Assembly: GCA_012845835.1 (NCBI GenBank)
Contig: JABAKD010000016.1
Coordinates: 6,665,919 to 6,729,918 of the forward strand
From: Undaria pinnatifida
Lineage: Eukaryota > Sar > Phaeophyceae > Laminariales > Alariaceae
DNA: 64,000 bases
Reading direction: 5' to 3'
Each line of letters begins with the position of its first letter. The first letter of the stretch is position 1. This document shows, piece by piece, positions 23,430 to 33,800 of this stretch. The notes beneath the pieces are model-generated. The model was given only the letters and a program-made list of their open reading frames with translations. It made no database searches and had not been told where the DNA came from. A program made the position numbers and the translations under genes.

Positions 23430-24290
23430 CTTCTGATGATGCGGGCATCGTATCGCGATCATCATCAAAAAAGGGCTGGAGAGGATGATGACGGTGGTCG
23501 TGACTGCGTGCTCGCGGCGTTCGGGCTTACGGTCTCCGAGGCAAAAATACAAAAGATCATGTATGTGCCTGCAAACCAAAAGGTGGGGGGAATCTGTCGC
23601 TCACCATCTATCTATCTGATGATATCAATGCAGCCGGCCAGGTATACAAACAAGCAATCGAGTTTGTGTACTTGGGCGGGGCTATCACTGCAGACGGAGA
23701 CCTCTGCATCGAAATAACGCGGCGTCTTCAGAGGGCCTGGGCGTGCCTCCAGCGGCACAAGATCTTGGATGGTGTAATAATTAATGATAATAATAATCTA
23801 TGATCGCCCGGGTGTGCGCTTTTTTCACGGTTGAAGGTGCGGTTGGTTGCTGAAAGCCGAGGTATTCGAGACACTACTACTATTATTATACTCTACGCTT
23901 GCATGACGTGGAGCCCGAACAAGCCTGACTATGACAGGCTACGACGGGTTCACCGTCCATTCCATGCTCCTCCGATGCCTCGCGAGCGGATGGCGGAAAC
24001 GGAAGCAAAAAGCGCGACGACCACACCTTATTGTACGCCGATGCGCTTGCCAAGACAACTTTCGAGAGCGTATGTATGTATAATGTGTGTATGGAGACGA
24101 TAGTGCGCAAACGGAGGATATTGTTCGCGGGATATTCATACAGCATGTATGGGGGAGGAGCGTCTGCCACAGAGGGTGATGTTTGGGGAGCTTGTAGGAG
24201 GTAAGGGCTACTCAGGGCAAGAAGAGGAGGACTGGTTGGTGCACCTAAAGGAGGATATAGTCTATAGTCTAATAGGTTATGTTACGGTTC
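23430..24290 (+). mobile_element. Dead non-LTR retrotransposon (reverse transcriptase C-terminal part)
   Basis: Fragments of one RT reading frame are spread over shifted frames. They are DDAGIVSRS (RT motif C region) near 23437, GLTVSEAK near 23523, FVYLGGAITADG..EITRRLQRAW near 23660-23730, TWSPNKPDYDRLRR near 23905, then RLPQRVMFGELVGG and a W.VHLKEDI block near 24160-24260. This order is that of LINE-type RTs downstream of the catalytic motif. Several frameshifts, stops and ATT-repeat insertions make it inactive. No endonuclease domain or 5' part remains. Confidence 0.75.
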
Positions 24291-24523
24291 AGATTATGTC
24301 GGTCTGTGGAATGAACATAATAGTTCGAAGGGTGGTGGCCAAAGGATGCTCACAGAAGGCCGGCAGATAATTAACTGGTTCGACGGGTGAAAAAAAAAGG
24401 AGGGAGTCAAGTCATTATAATCATGCGGAAATAATGGCCTGAGGCGGAGAGATGCAGAGCTGCAGAGCGACAGACATGCAAAGGCCGCGGCAGCGCCATC
24501 CACCGTCGGCTTCTCTAAACGGC

Positions 24524-24576
24524 TGGGGGGGGGGGGGGGGAGGGGGCGGGGGAGGGGGGGGGGGGAAGGGGGGGCG
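24524..24576. repeat. G-homopolymer tract
   Basis: Runs of 18, 9 and 7 or more G separated by single bases; likely quadruplex-prone and error-prone in sequencing. Confidence 0.7.
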
Positions 24577-25145
24577 TCCTGCCCAAGAGACTGAAATCTG
24601 GGTCTGGCCATCATCGTCTTGAAGTTTTTGGGTCTTCCAATGGCCGTCACAAGCTAGCGTAACGCCGCCCTGACTTGTTCGCCTGGTTGCGTTCTCCCCC
24701 GTGCCATTGATGCACTTGATATTATACCCTCTATGAGCCCGATGCCGTCTTTTTTAGTTGTTCCTAGCGTCTGCTATTATTATTATTATATAGCAGGTAT
24801 AATAATAGCACAACAAACAGCAGTGGTGTCGAATTTTTTTTCGTAGACCCTGGTTTGGCGTCCTGTCCACACGCCGAGTGTGGGGTGGGGTGCCAGAATG
24901 CGAATTATTGGAGGCGTTTGGCGTCGTACGCTGGCCGGCCCGCCCCGCTACGAAAATTGGAGTACGTAAACCCATTTTGTTCAACTAAATGCACTTGATA
25001 ATAGAGAGGGGGTATACCCCATTGTGTCAGTTCGCCAAAAGAAAGTGTGATAGTCTGAAGATGCAGCAGCAGTGATAAGTGACAAGCGGTTTTCACTGCT
25101 TAATTGGAGACACGCACTACTGATACCGCACTATAGCGGGACCAC

Positions 25146-25294
25146 GTCTTCAGTGTATGAAACGGCACATTTCCAGGTGTTTCTCGAGGAATTATGGCGT
25201 TCTGGTTCGCTACAGACAGCAGGAGTTGGAAGGCCAGTTTGAAGCCACACAGGAGCCAGCAGACCGAGGAGAAGACATCGCAATTGTCGTCTAG
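25146..25294 (+). CDS. Possible exon, unknown protein
   Basis: A 49-codon open frame rich in Arg, Gln and Glu follows a CTTCAG acceptor-like site and ends at TAG. Codon choice looks gene-like, but the opposite strand is also open, with a plausible start (MPNASAIAF). Strand and reality are uncertain. Confidence 0.2.
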
Positions 25295-26075
25295 GCCCGT
25301 GATTACCCATCGACACAGCAGCCATGATGAATGCAATTGCAGATGCATTGGGCATGGGGAAACTACCTACTTCTGTGCTCTACGTTGTTGTCGGATTGGT
25401 GAGTGGTGCAACAGGTCACCGTAAGCCTTATACGGAGTACTTGTTATGTACGACCGAGCAATTTTCGTAGCTCATCACGTGCTAGTTTGCCTCGAGAATA
25501 TCGTAATATCGTGCCTTCTCGTTGCGTTGCACCACACCTTCGGTACACCCAGTACGCCCAGTACGGACTACGTACGATTCTTCGGGTTAGAGATCATTTT
25601 CTCCGATTCGTACGTCACGCGTGCATGTCCAATGCATGCATGTGTGGTGGTAATTTTCAGCTCGTGCTCCGAACTCGGCCAGCTTTGCGGGCAGGGTATA
25701 TAACCTGTGCCCAACCTTGGCGATCTGATTCCGTTTCGTGGCTTTCGCGGGAACTCACAAGAACGTCGGCAACAACAGGACAAGGTGTATGATACAGCGC
25801 GTACACCACCGTTTCGATCGTCGTAAACACATACCAGTGCCTGGTACCGGTACCTGGTATGTGATATCATAGGTTGCTTGTGACAGCGCCCAATGTGTGC
25901 ATGTGACGCCGTTCAGCTCGTGCTCTGAACTCCGCCAGTGACCAACCTATCGGTGGCTTTTTTAATAGCGAGAACCCTCAGATCATGATGAAAAGTTGTA
26001 CAGCAGTGGACCTGGTAGACGTATATATTCGTAGCCACATTGTAGCTCTACGTGCACCACATGTCTGGAGTGTAG

Positions 26076-26234
26076 ACAAATGTCACCACGCCACGCGCGG
26101 AATGCATCGCCTCTACCCAACTCGTCCCCTCTTTCCGTGAAAAGGTGGCCGCCCACGCGCTAGCTTTTTCGTACTGGGTGCTGCGGATATCGACCGACAA
26201 GAAGAGGCTCGAAATGCGCTTCAAGGAGGAGTGA
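26076..26234 (+). CDS. Possible terminal exon, unknown protein
   Basis: A 52-codon open frame with GC-rich third positions runs from a GTGTAG acceptor-like site to TGA. The end reads KKRLEMRFKEE, preceded by AAHALAFSYWVLR. Composition resembles the confirmed exons more than its surroundings. No homologous family is recognised and no upstream exon could be joined with confidence. Confidence 0.3.
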   Translation, partial: TNVTTPRAECIASTQLVPSFREKVAAHALAFSYWVLRISTDKKRLEMRFKEE

Positions 26235-27180
26235 ACCGGCCCAAAACAGTCAAGACATGTATCGCACGGGGTGGTGCGCTCCGATGTTTCTCTGGTTGCT
26301 ATGCGTCGTGCCCCCGGGAGCTGCGCGGCGCTTCGTTGGCCTTGAGTACGGATTCAGTGGGGGGGGATTTCGTTGACCTGGAGAGCGATTTCACTGCTCT
26401 CTAGTGTTGCCTCAGCCTGACTCCACCCTGGTCTTTGGTTGAGCGCATCGAGCTGAGCTGAGTTGGACAATGTACGTACTCATACCTGCAGGGTCCATAC
26501 TGGTTGTAGTGCCGCTGCTAGCACCATGTGGGGTCTACTGCTGTACGAGTAGCTTAGTCTTGATGCAAGTGGGCTGAACAACGTACGTAGAGTCTACTAC
26601 TTATAGTGCTGCTACAAGCATCTACAATGTATCGTAGGGCGATTCTACTTGTAGTGCTGCAAGTATAGGGCAGCCCTCTTCATTCGTCCTGTGATCACAG
26701 AGTCCTCCTGTTTGTGCACTCATTTTGGGTGTGGTTGGTGTGTCGTTCTCTCTTTTTCACCCCTGGGCCCCCTCGGCTCAATCAACAAAAACTGTTGCAG
26801 GTATTCAAGTAGACAAAAACTAGCGGTAGGCTTTTGAGTTCTGCGTCTTGTTACCCTGTGATGGATGTATCAAAATGCGGCAGTAGGTACCAGGTACTCG
26901 CCGCGGACTGCGGTTCCTTTGCGGTAAATTTCCGTATAATGGTAGTTGTGGTGGAAATGACACTTGCGTTGTATCCTGATGTGGTTATGTTTCTGGTAGT
27001 TTCAGCCTCGTCATAGTGGGAGGTATTAGAGATAACAGGGTCAGGGCAGCACGTGCTCCCAAAATCAATCAACCACAGCAGTAGTATAGACAAAGGAACA
27101 AACTTTGTCCTGATGCCACCCCAAGGGCTCTGGTAGCGGAACGAAGCTGAGCAGCAGCGATTGGAAGTGTTGTCAGTTTC
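26235..27180. other. No gene recognised
   Basis: Unassigned sequence with short repeats such as GTAGTGCTGC near 26510-26665 and several ACCTGGTA-type words. It would lie between the 3' ends of a possible plus-strand gene and the minus-strand Obg-like gene. Confidence 0.4.
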
Positions 27181-27340
27181 CTGTTAGGCCTTTTCTCGAA
27201 TGGACGTGTGTAATTTTGGTTTTAGCTGGGTGCGGTAATTGCGGAGTTCTGCATATTTGCCTGTTAGGCCTTTTCTCGAATGAACGTGTGTAACTTTGGT
27301 TTTAGCTGGGTGCGGTAATTGCGGAGTCCTGCATCTTGGC
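27181..27340. repeat. 80-bp tandem duplication
   Basis: Two units begin CCTGTTAGGCCTTTTCTCGA and differ at only a few positions. Confidence 0.85.
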
Positions 27341-27623
27341 AATGACTGGCGCGTCTGTGGCTGCTCCACGTGCGGTGTTCATTTTCGCATCAAGTCAGTT
27401 GGCTGGCGTTTTCTTCCCAACGATCAAGTCAGTTAGTTGGCGTTTAATCAAACGACCGAACAATACTAACAGCAGTAGTCATCAAGTCCAGACAATTCCC
27501 TGGGGCGTAGAAACCAACCAACAAGCATCTTCCAACATTAGTTTAAGAAATGCAAGAAATCGTACTTCACTAATTCTGAGTAGTATTTCCACCAAACGTG
27601 TGCAACTCTACATGGGTTACTAC

Positions 27624-27693
27624 TGCGAAAATAACCCCCACTAATTCCAGTAGTTTATCCCAAAAGACTTGGGTGCACTTCTAAAAAGGTTAA
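27624..27693 (-). repeat. Repeat family I fragment at the Obg-like stop codon
   Basis: The reverse complement reads CTTTTTAGAAGTGCACCCAA..TTTGGGATAAAC then a TTAGTGGGGGTTATTTT block, as in the 42-43 kb array. It overlaps the stop codon region, so the element contributes to the 3' UTR of the gene. Confidence 0.55.
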
Positions 27694-27885
27694 GCGCCGT
27701 CACGCATCCATCGCGCTGGTAGTGCAGCTCTTCCAGACGCCCCCGCATCGCCACCATCATCTTGTTCTCTGCCGTCCCCTGCCTCTCCACCCCCCTCGTC
27801 TTCCTCTACGACTGCCTCCCTGCTCTCTTCCAGCACCCGTCGCATTGTCACTACGACGCCCGACAGCCCCTTCGACTCCAGTGCG
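27690..27885 (-). CDS. Obg-like gene exon 9 (G5 end, stop)
   Basis: The acceptor CCTATTAG follows a long C/T tract. Completes ISA and reads [20 protein letters not shown], then a Glu/Gly/Asp-rich tail of about 45 residues to TAA. Confidence 0.88.
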
Positions 27886-30800
27886 CTAATAGGCGTGAAT
27901 GAACCATGCGTGAACACCGTGTTGTGCGAGAAGAGGGTAGGGGGGAAGAGAGCAATGTCAATGTCAAAGCGTGCTATGACGACAGTGGTCGCAACCAGGG
28001 AGCACTTTTAATCCACAATATTTATGGCTGGCGGGGGCTCCTCAATTTAAGACTTAATAATATTACACAAAAAATACGGGACCCAATATCGTAACTAGTA
28101 ATGCCATCTTGCACAGTCTGTGTTATCACAACATTATTATTCGCTGAATACCCAGGCCAACTATACTTGTATGGGATTGTTCGCCGTTTTTTTTTGCCTG
28201 CCAGTTTCTTTTTTTTTCCTCGAAGTCGGTACAGTATGAGGGTTTGTTCGCCGTTTTTTTTTGCCTGCTAGTTTCTTTTTTTTTTCTCGACGAAGTTGTT
28301 ACAGCAGTATGAGGGTGAATGAGGTACGTACGGTACAGAGCTACTCCGGTGAGAAAAGCCTCCGAAAAATTCGGTCAAAAAATTAGGTGCTACGGCTATT
28401 ATCATAGCATTAGTTTGTCGGCACGGCTACAGCAACACTTTAGTAACACTTTTTGGGCTGCAGACGGGAAGCATGACTAAGGCTGGCGATCTAACGGTTA
28501 TAGCATCGGCTGCACGAAACTCTGACGGCTGCTATTATAGCTAGGTCGGGGGATAATTTTTATGTCGGACTCCATTTCAAGAAATTGCGCGACGCGAGCG
28601 TAGCATAAACTATAAATACCATATGCCCACGCTATGGTAAAACCGACCTTCTGATGTATGGTATCTCGTCCATACATCGTCTTCCATACGTTATGGGCAA
28701 ACACAAAATATCATGTGGTATTATTAATTTGTACGGCCGGTGCTTTCACGTTCCGTTTCCTGTACCATGGGACCTAAACCGTATAAATTGCGAGCATTGA
28801 TTTTTTTCTACAACACCAGTCACTTCACGAGAGAGCTGACTTGCAGGCACAAGAGAGTACTATGTCTGGGCGCAGGTCTACACTTGATATAATATGAGTC
28901 TTCCAATAAGGTTCTCAGAACATTCTATGGTTCTAGCAGTCCAAGACTCTTCCAGTAAGGTTACCAGAACATTCTATGGTTCTAGGAGTCTTAAGCGCAG
29001 CACGGAATTCTGTATATATTGCCCGAAGTAGACAGGTGGCGGCCGCAGGTGAAGATGGAGTCTAATTTACGGCGCCATGGTCAAACGATTCGACCTATCA
29101 CACTGAAATACCTTCGCAAGTCCCAATGACAGCGGCACGAATACAGCAGAAATGCAACCTATAGAAACGATTTTTTGCGTCCCTTTGCTGTCGCCTGATG
29201 GAGATAGCAGTAGCAGTGGAATATCTTATAGAAACGATATTTTGGCGCCTCTTTGGTCTCATCTGATGGGAATAGCAGGTGCACTAGTGTACCGTTTAGA
29301 ATATGTTTAGCACTTCTTAGCTCTCACCTAATGGGGATAACCGGCCACGGGTCGGCAGCACAACACAGCCTCTCCAGGTGCTCCTCGGTCTCTGCAAAAC
29401 AAAAGCAATCAAAACAACCAAACGTTCGAAGAAACACAAGCGTTTACTATTAATAATACCAGATTAATAGGAGACGAAGGAGGAGACGAAGGATTCCACT
29501 CCACCTGGGCCACGGCGGGGGAGAGCACCCCCATTTTTATCCGGGTTTTCGACGGGTCAGGTCAGGAGGTTTTCAAAATATCACGGCTCGAGTCGGGTCG
29601 GGTCAGGAGGTGTTTGAAATTTCACCGGTCGGGTAGGGTCTGGTCAGGAGGTATCCAAAACATCAACGGTTGGGTCGGATCACCTTGACCCGACCGGATC
29701 CGACCCGACCCAACCCTACCCGACCCGTGAAAAGCCCCGATTTTCATTCCGAGCAGCGTACCAGGTAACAAATAATTCAATGATGCTGCATTTTGCGAAA
29801 TAGAATAGCAACATAATAGCAAGATATAGGCTAGCCACTTGCGCGAGTGGCTCTAAGCGGCTGAAACAAAAGACCAAGTGAGTGTTAATGATCCTATTGA
29901 TAATAGTATTCCCCGTTTACCACGGCCTTTGGTGACGCCTTCGCTTGCACTGCAGAGGCTTGCACTACTTCTCGTAAATAAACACTCGCACTTCTACACC
30001 TGAGTGTCATTACTCCAGAGTGTTGATTAAACACGCCGTTTGGAGTTACACGCGAAAAACGATTCCGACGCCGGAACGATATCCATTGCGAAAACATCTC
30101 GATTTGGTTCCGTATGATTTTCCAATTATTGGAAGGCGTTTTTTCGGGGGGATGAATTACATCGAATCCTCTCCTCCCGGTGTCAAACTCCAGCAAACGT
30201 CCATGATTTGGCTTGCGTGCAAAGATGGGTACGCGGGTTTAGGGTAGAAAATTATCCGCATTTTTAAGAGGCCTCGCTTTCGCCCTTCAACCTCAAGTTG
30301 ATTGCATGGCCTATTCTCGCTCCGGTCAAGCCACATTACGAAACGGTGCGGGATTCGCAGGCTGGGCATCACTGGATTCGCACAGCACAACAGCGAATGC
30401 TCGCCCCCAGTTCCGAGTGACATACAACTATCGCCGAGTGACACACCATTGTGGACGTAAATGTAAGGACCGTTATGTTTAAAATATTATGACTCACCGG
30501 TCTTCACTCTTCTGTTCAGAGTGGCATGCACTACAAAAAACGAACGACGCCCAGAGTATCCCCCAATAGGCAACCTAGCCTCATGCAGCTGTGCACCATA
30601 CAGCAGTAGTGGCGCGGGCGTTTTTCCTGCAAAAGGGCACCCACCTCGCAAGTCGGTCTTATTCGCCACGACGAACGCTGGTTTTCCCGCCAGCTCCACG
30701 TCGTACAGCCTCAGCTCTTCCTTCAGGCTCATCAAGTCTTCCACCGGGTCCCGCCCCTCTGAACCCGCGGCGTCGATAACGAACATCAAAGCGCGAGTCC

Positions 30801-33800
30801 TCGAGACATGCCGCAAAAACTCGTGCCCAAGCCCACGATTTCGGTGGGCACCGTCGATCAGGCCCGGGATATCGGCCACGCGCAGACGGATCGTGTCCTG
30901 CGTTTCAACGCGCGCGAAACCATGGGGGCGTGTAGAACGTCAGCGACCGCGTGGAGGAAGGTTGAAGTTTCATTTTCGTGAGTACCGTACGGCGTTATCT
31001 CGGTTTTGCTGGCAACGCTCCATCTTCCAAAGAAGGAAACGCTGGGGGGATGCCGAGAAACGATGCAGTGACGCGGACCCGACGAGTGGGCCGACTGCAC
31101 GCCACAGCGCCAAAGTAATGTCTGGCACATACGACGAGCGGCGAAGGGCAAGGAAACCGCCATGGCATATTGAAGACTTTTAACACATCCAACTTAAACA
31201 AGAGAGGGCTAGTGCAGCGCGACCCGCCCTCACCACGACGGGACGAACCCCTGGACCCCTTTGACCCGCACTCACCGAATACTCCACGTGCCCCACCACG
31301 GGCGTAAGGGTGGTAAAGGGGTACATGGCCACCTTCGGCTTCGCGCACGTGATGCTCCCCAACAGAGTCGACTTGCCGGCATTAGGGTACCCCACGAGAC
31401 CAACGTCAGCGATCGTCCGCAACTCGAACCGGTAGTGCCGGCTCTCTCCACGCTGACCAGGAAGTTTCTACGAGAGAAATGCAGGGGAAGCAGCACACAG
31501 CAAGAGACCAGCGACCGACAAGGACCAACAGCTGATTGTCACCCGCAAATAGGAGGGTAGGAGGCGTGCTGCGACCGGGGGTAGCACTTTTTTGGGCAAC
31601 ACATGTCTGATTCACGGGTTTCCTCAACCGAGGAGCTGCCCAATACCAGTGGAATGCCATTTGCGTTTTTCGATTGTGTTCGTTATTGTATTAACTATTA
31701 TGTTATTGACTGATCCGCTGAATCACCATGCCTACTCATATGTAGGAAAACCTTTGGTGAAGTGTCAATATTCATAGCAACAGGCCATGGGATTGTTCAT
31801 CGGATTAGGGTTAAAGGTGATGTGTTTCTCGAAAGAGGTACAGAGCTCCCCTAGCGAAGAAACAGATACTTATAGGAAGGTTTAAGGCTGCACTGTGCAT
31901 TACGTACGGCAGGGGGCTCAATTTTTACCTTTTTATTTTTCCATTTGTTTCCCCATTTTTTTCAAAGAGACACTCGCGCAAGTGGTTACCCCGTCGGTTT
32001 CGCAGTAAGCCTCGCCGCCATGGACTTGTTTGATACTCTGCGTCAGTACACTACATCTGGTAAGGTTCAAGTCCGTAATCGGGCGAGGTGCTGTACTGAG
32101 CCGTGCATGCGCCGCACCAGCGCCTTAATCTCGGCAAAGAAAATGGGGGCACCCAGCCTGCTGTAGCCGCGATCCCGCCTCAGCAAAATCAGGTGTACCT
32201 CCACCGTTTCCTGTGTGGATGCGACAGCTTTGGGGAAGCTCCATGAGAATTCTGCAACGCACATAGAAGGGATCTACAGATTGAGTGCGCGCGCTTGACA
32301 AGCATAAGCGGGGGGCAAGCGGCCTAGTTTTCGTGCCATGCAACAAGGTTGTGGTTCCCACCTACGCCCGTCAGTCGCTGTGTATTCGCACTCGACATGC
32401 GTCTCAATTCGTTTTAGAACACCCATTGAAAAAAAATGTCATTGCGATAGCAACGCCCAATGAAAAAACTCATTTTTTTTACAGCACATGATGAAAAAAA
32501 CAAATGCTGAAAGTAGTCCAACAGACATCATCATCCCTGCCAGAGTCGAAAAGGAATGCTCCTGACTCCCTGTAGTGCGGGTTGAATAGTGCCTACTGCC
32601 GTTATAATACCGGTGAATTCGCTTGGAACGACTGGAAACCGTTATACTAGCACGTAGTACAGGTATTATGCACAATAGTGCCGGCGTCCGATACACTGCC
32701 GGTATTGTTGGCGGGCATATACCGGCGCTATAGGTACTATAGGGAGAGAACCAGTGCACTCGAGTTAAGGTACTCAAGTAGCCCAACAACTGTTATTTAA
32801 CCGCTGCTTCTACTATAAGCATCATCAACTATCTCGCCGTTCCCATCCTGCGAGACGCCACATACATTATTCCACTATATAGTCCAACAACTAGTCATTA
32901 ATAGTTCCTTCCAATGAACACCATAATATATGACCACATCACCTCGCCTGTTGTACTTGGCAATACGTATCTCTTTCTTATAATCAGCGATGTCAGAAAA
33001 TAATGGTAACTACATGATGGCGGTGATATTGCATGACCATATCACCTCACCTGTTGTATGTGGCAGTAGGTATCTCTTTCTTATAATTAGCGATGTCAGA
33101 AAATAATGGCAACTACATTATTGTACCTATCGAATGAAATATGTCATGTTACGATCCATGTACAATACCAAATTATGAAGATTCAACACGTTGTTTACTA
33201 CACCTACACATTGGGTTGCATACTGCATCTAACATCAAACCTTCTAGAATAGTACACATTACCAGTCAGATGATATAAAGGGATGTCTTCTTACTACAAC
33301 CGTCAGATTCGTCCCCTTTAAGGATTTATAGTTTCCGCGCACATATTGAAATGTCCCGCCCGCCCCCGCCCCCCCTCCCCCGATCCCTCTTGTTCGAACG
33401 CCCCACCTAGAATCAAAGTCTACCAGAGTAGTAAACACTTCCAGCCAGCTGGTATCATCTCATTATCTTCCTAGCCATCCATGCCGTAGCTCCAACTCAT
33501 TTCCGCCCTCCTTCCCCCGCCCCTTTTTTTTTTCCGCCCAGTTTGTTCAAACGTCCCACTTACAATCGAAATCGGCCAGAGTAATAAACACCTCTACGCA
33601 GTTGATATCACGTCATTATCTTTCTAACCATCCATGACGTAGTTTTCATTCCCCCCCCCCCCCCCCCCCAACCCCCCCCTCCAACGCCCCCTCCTTCCCC
33701 ACCACCCGCACGATCGCCTAGACCTAGCACCACGCGTATAACAAGCCCCTACATATATGATTAGTACGCGCGATCGGAGTCCAAATCTTTGATCTCACAG

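Noticed and set aside
29894-30196. Minus-strand ORF containing [19 protein letters not shown] as an Obg-like exon
   Set aside because: Its junction phases do not fit exon 7, whereas exon 8 at 29328-29391 joins exons 7 and 9 perfectly and supplies the expected VIPIS segment.
31970-32100. Functional tRNA gene
   Set aside because: B-box-like GGTTCAAGTCC is present, but A-to-B spacing is too long and no cloverleaf with a paired anticodon arm could be drawn.
32067-32264. Minus-strand ORF ending in [14 protein letters not shown] as an exon
   Set aside because: It lies in intron 5; inserting it would break the Obg fold between exons 5 and 6, and it overlaps a tRNA-like repeat.
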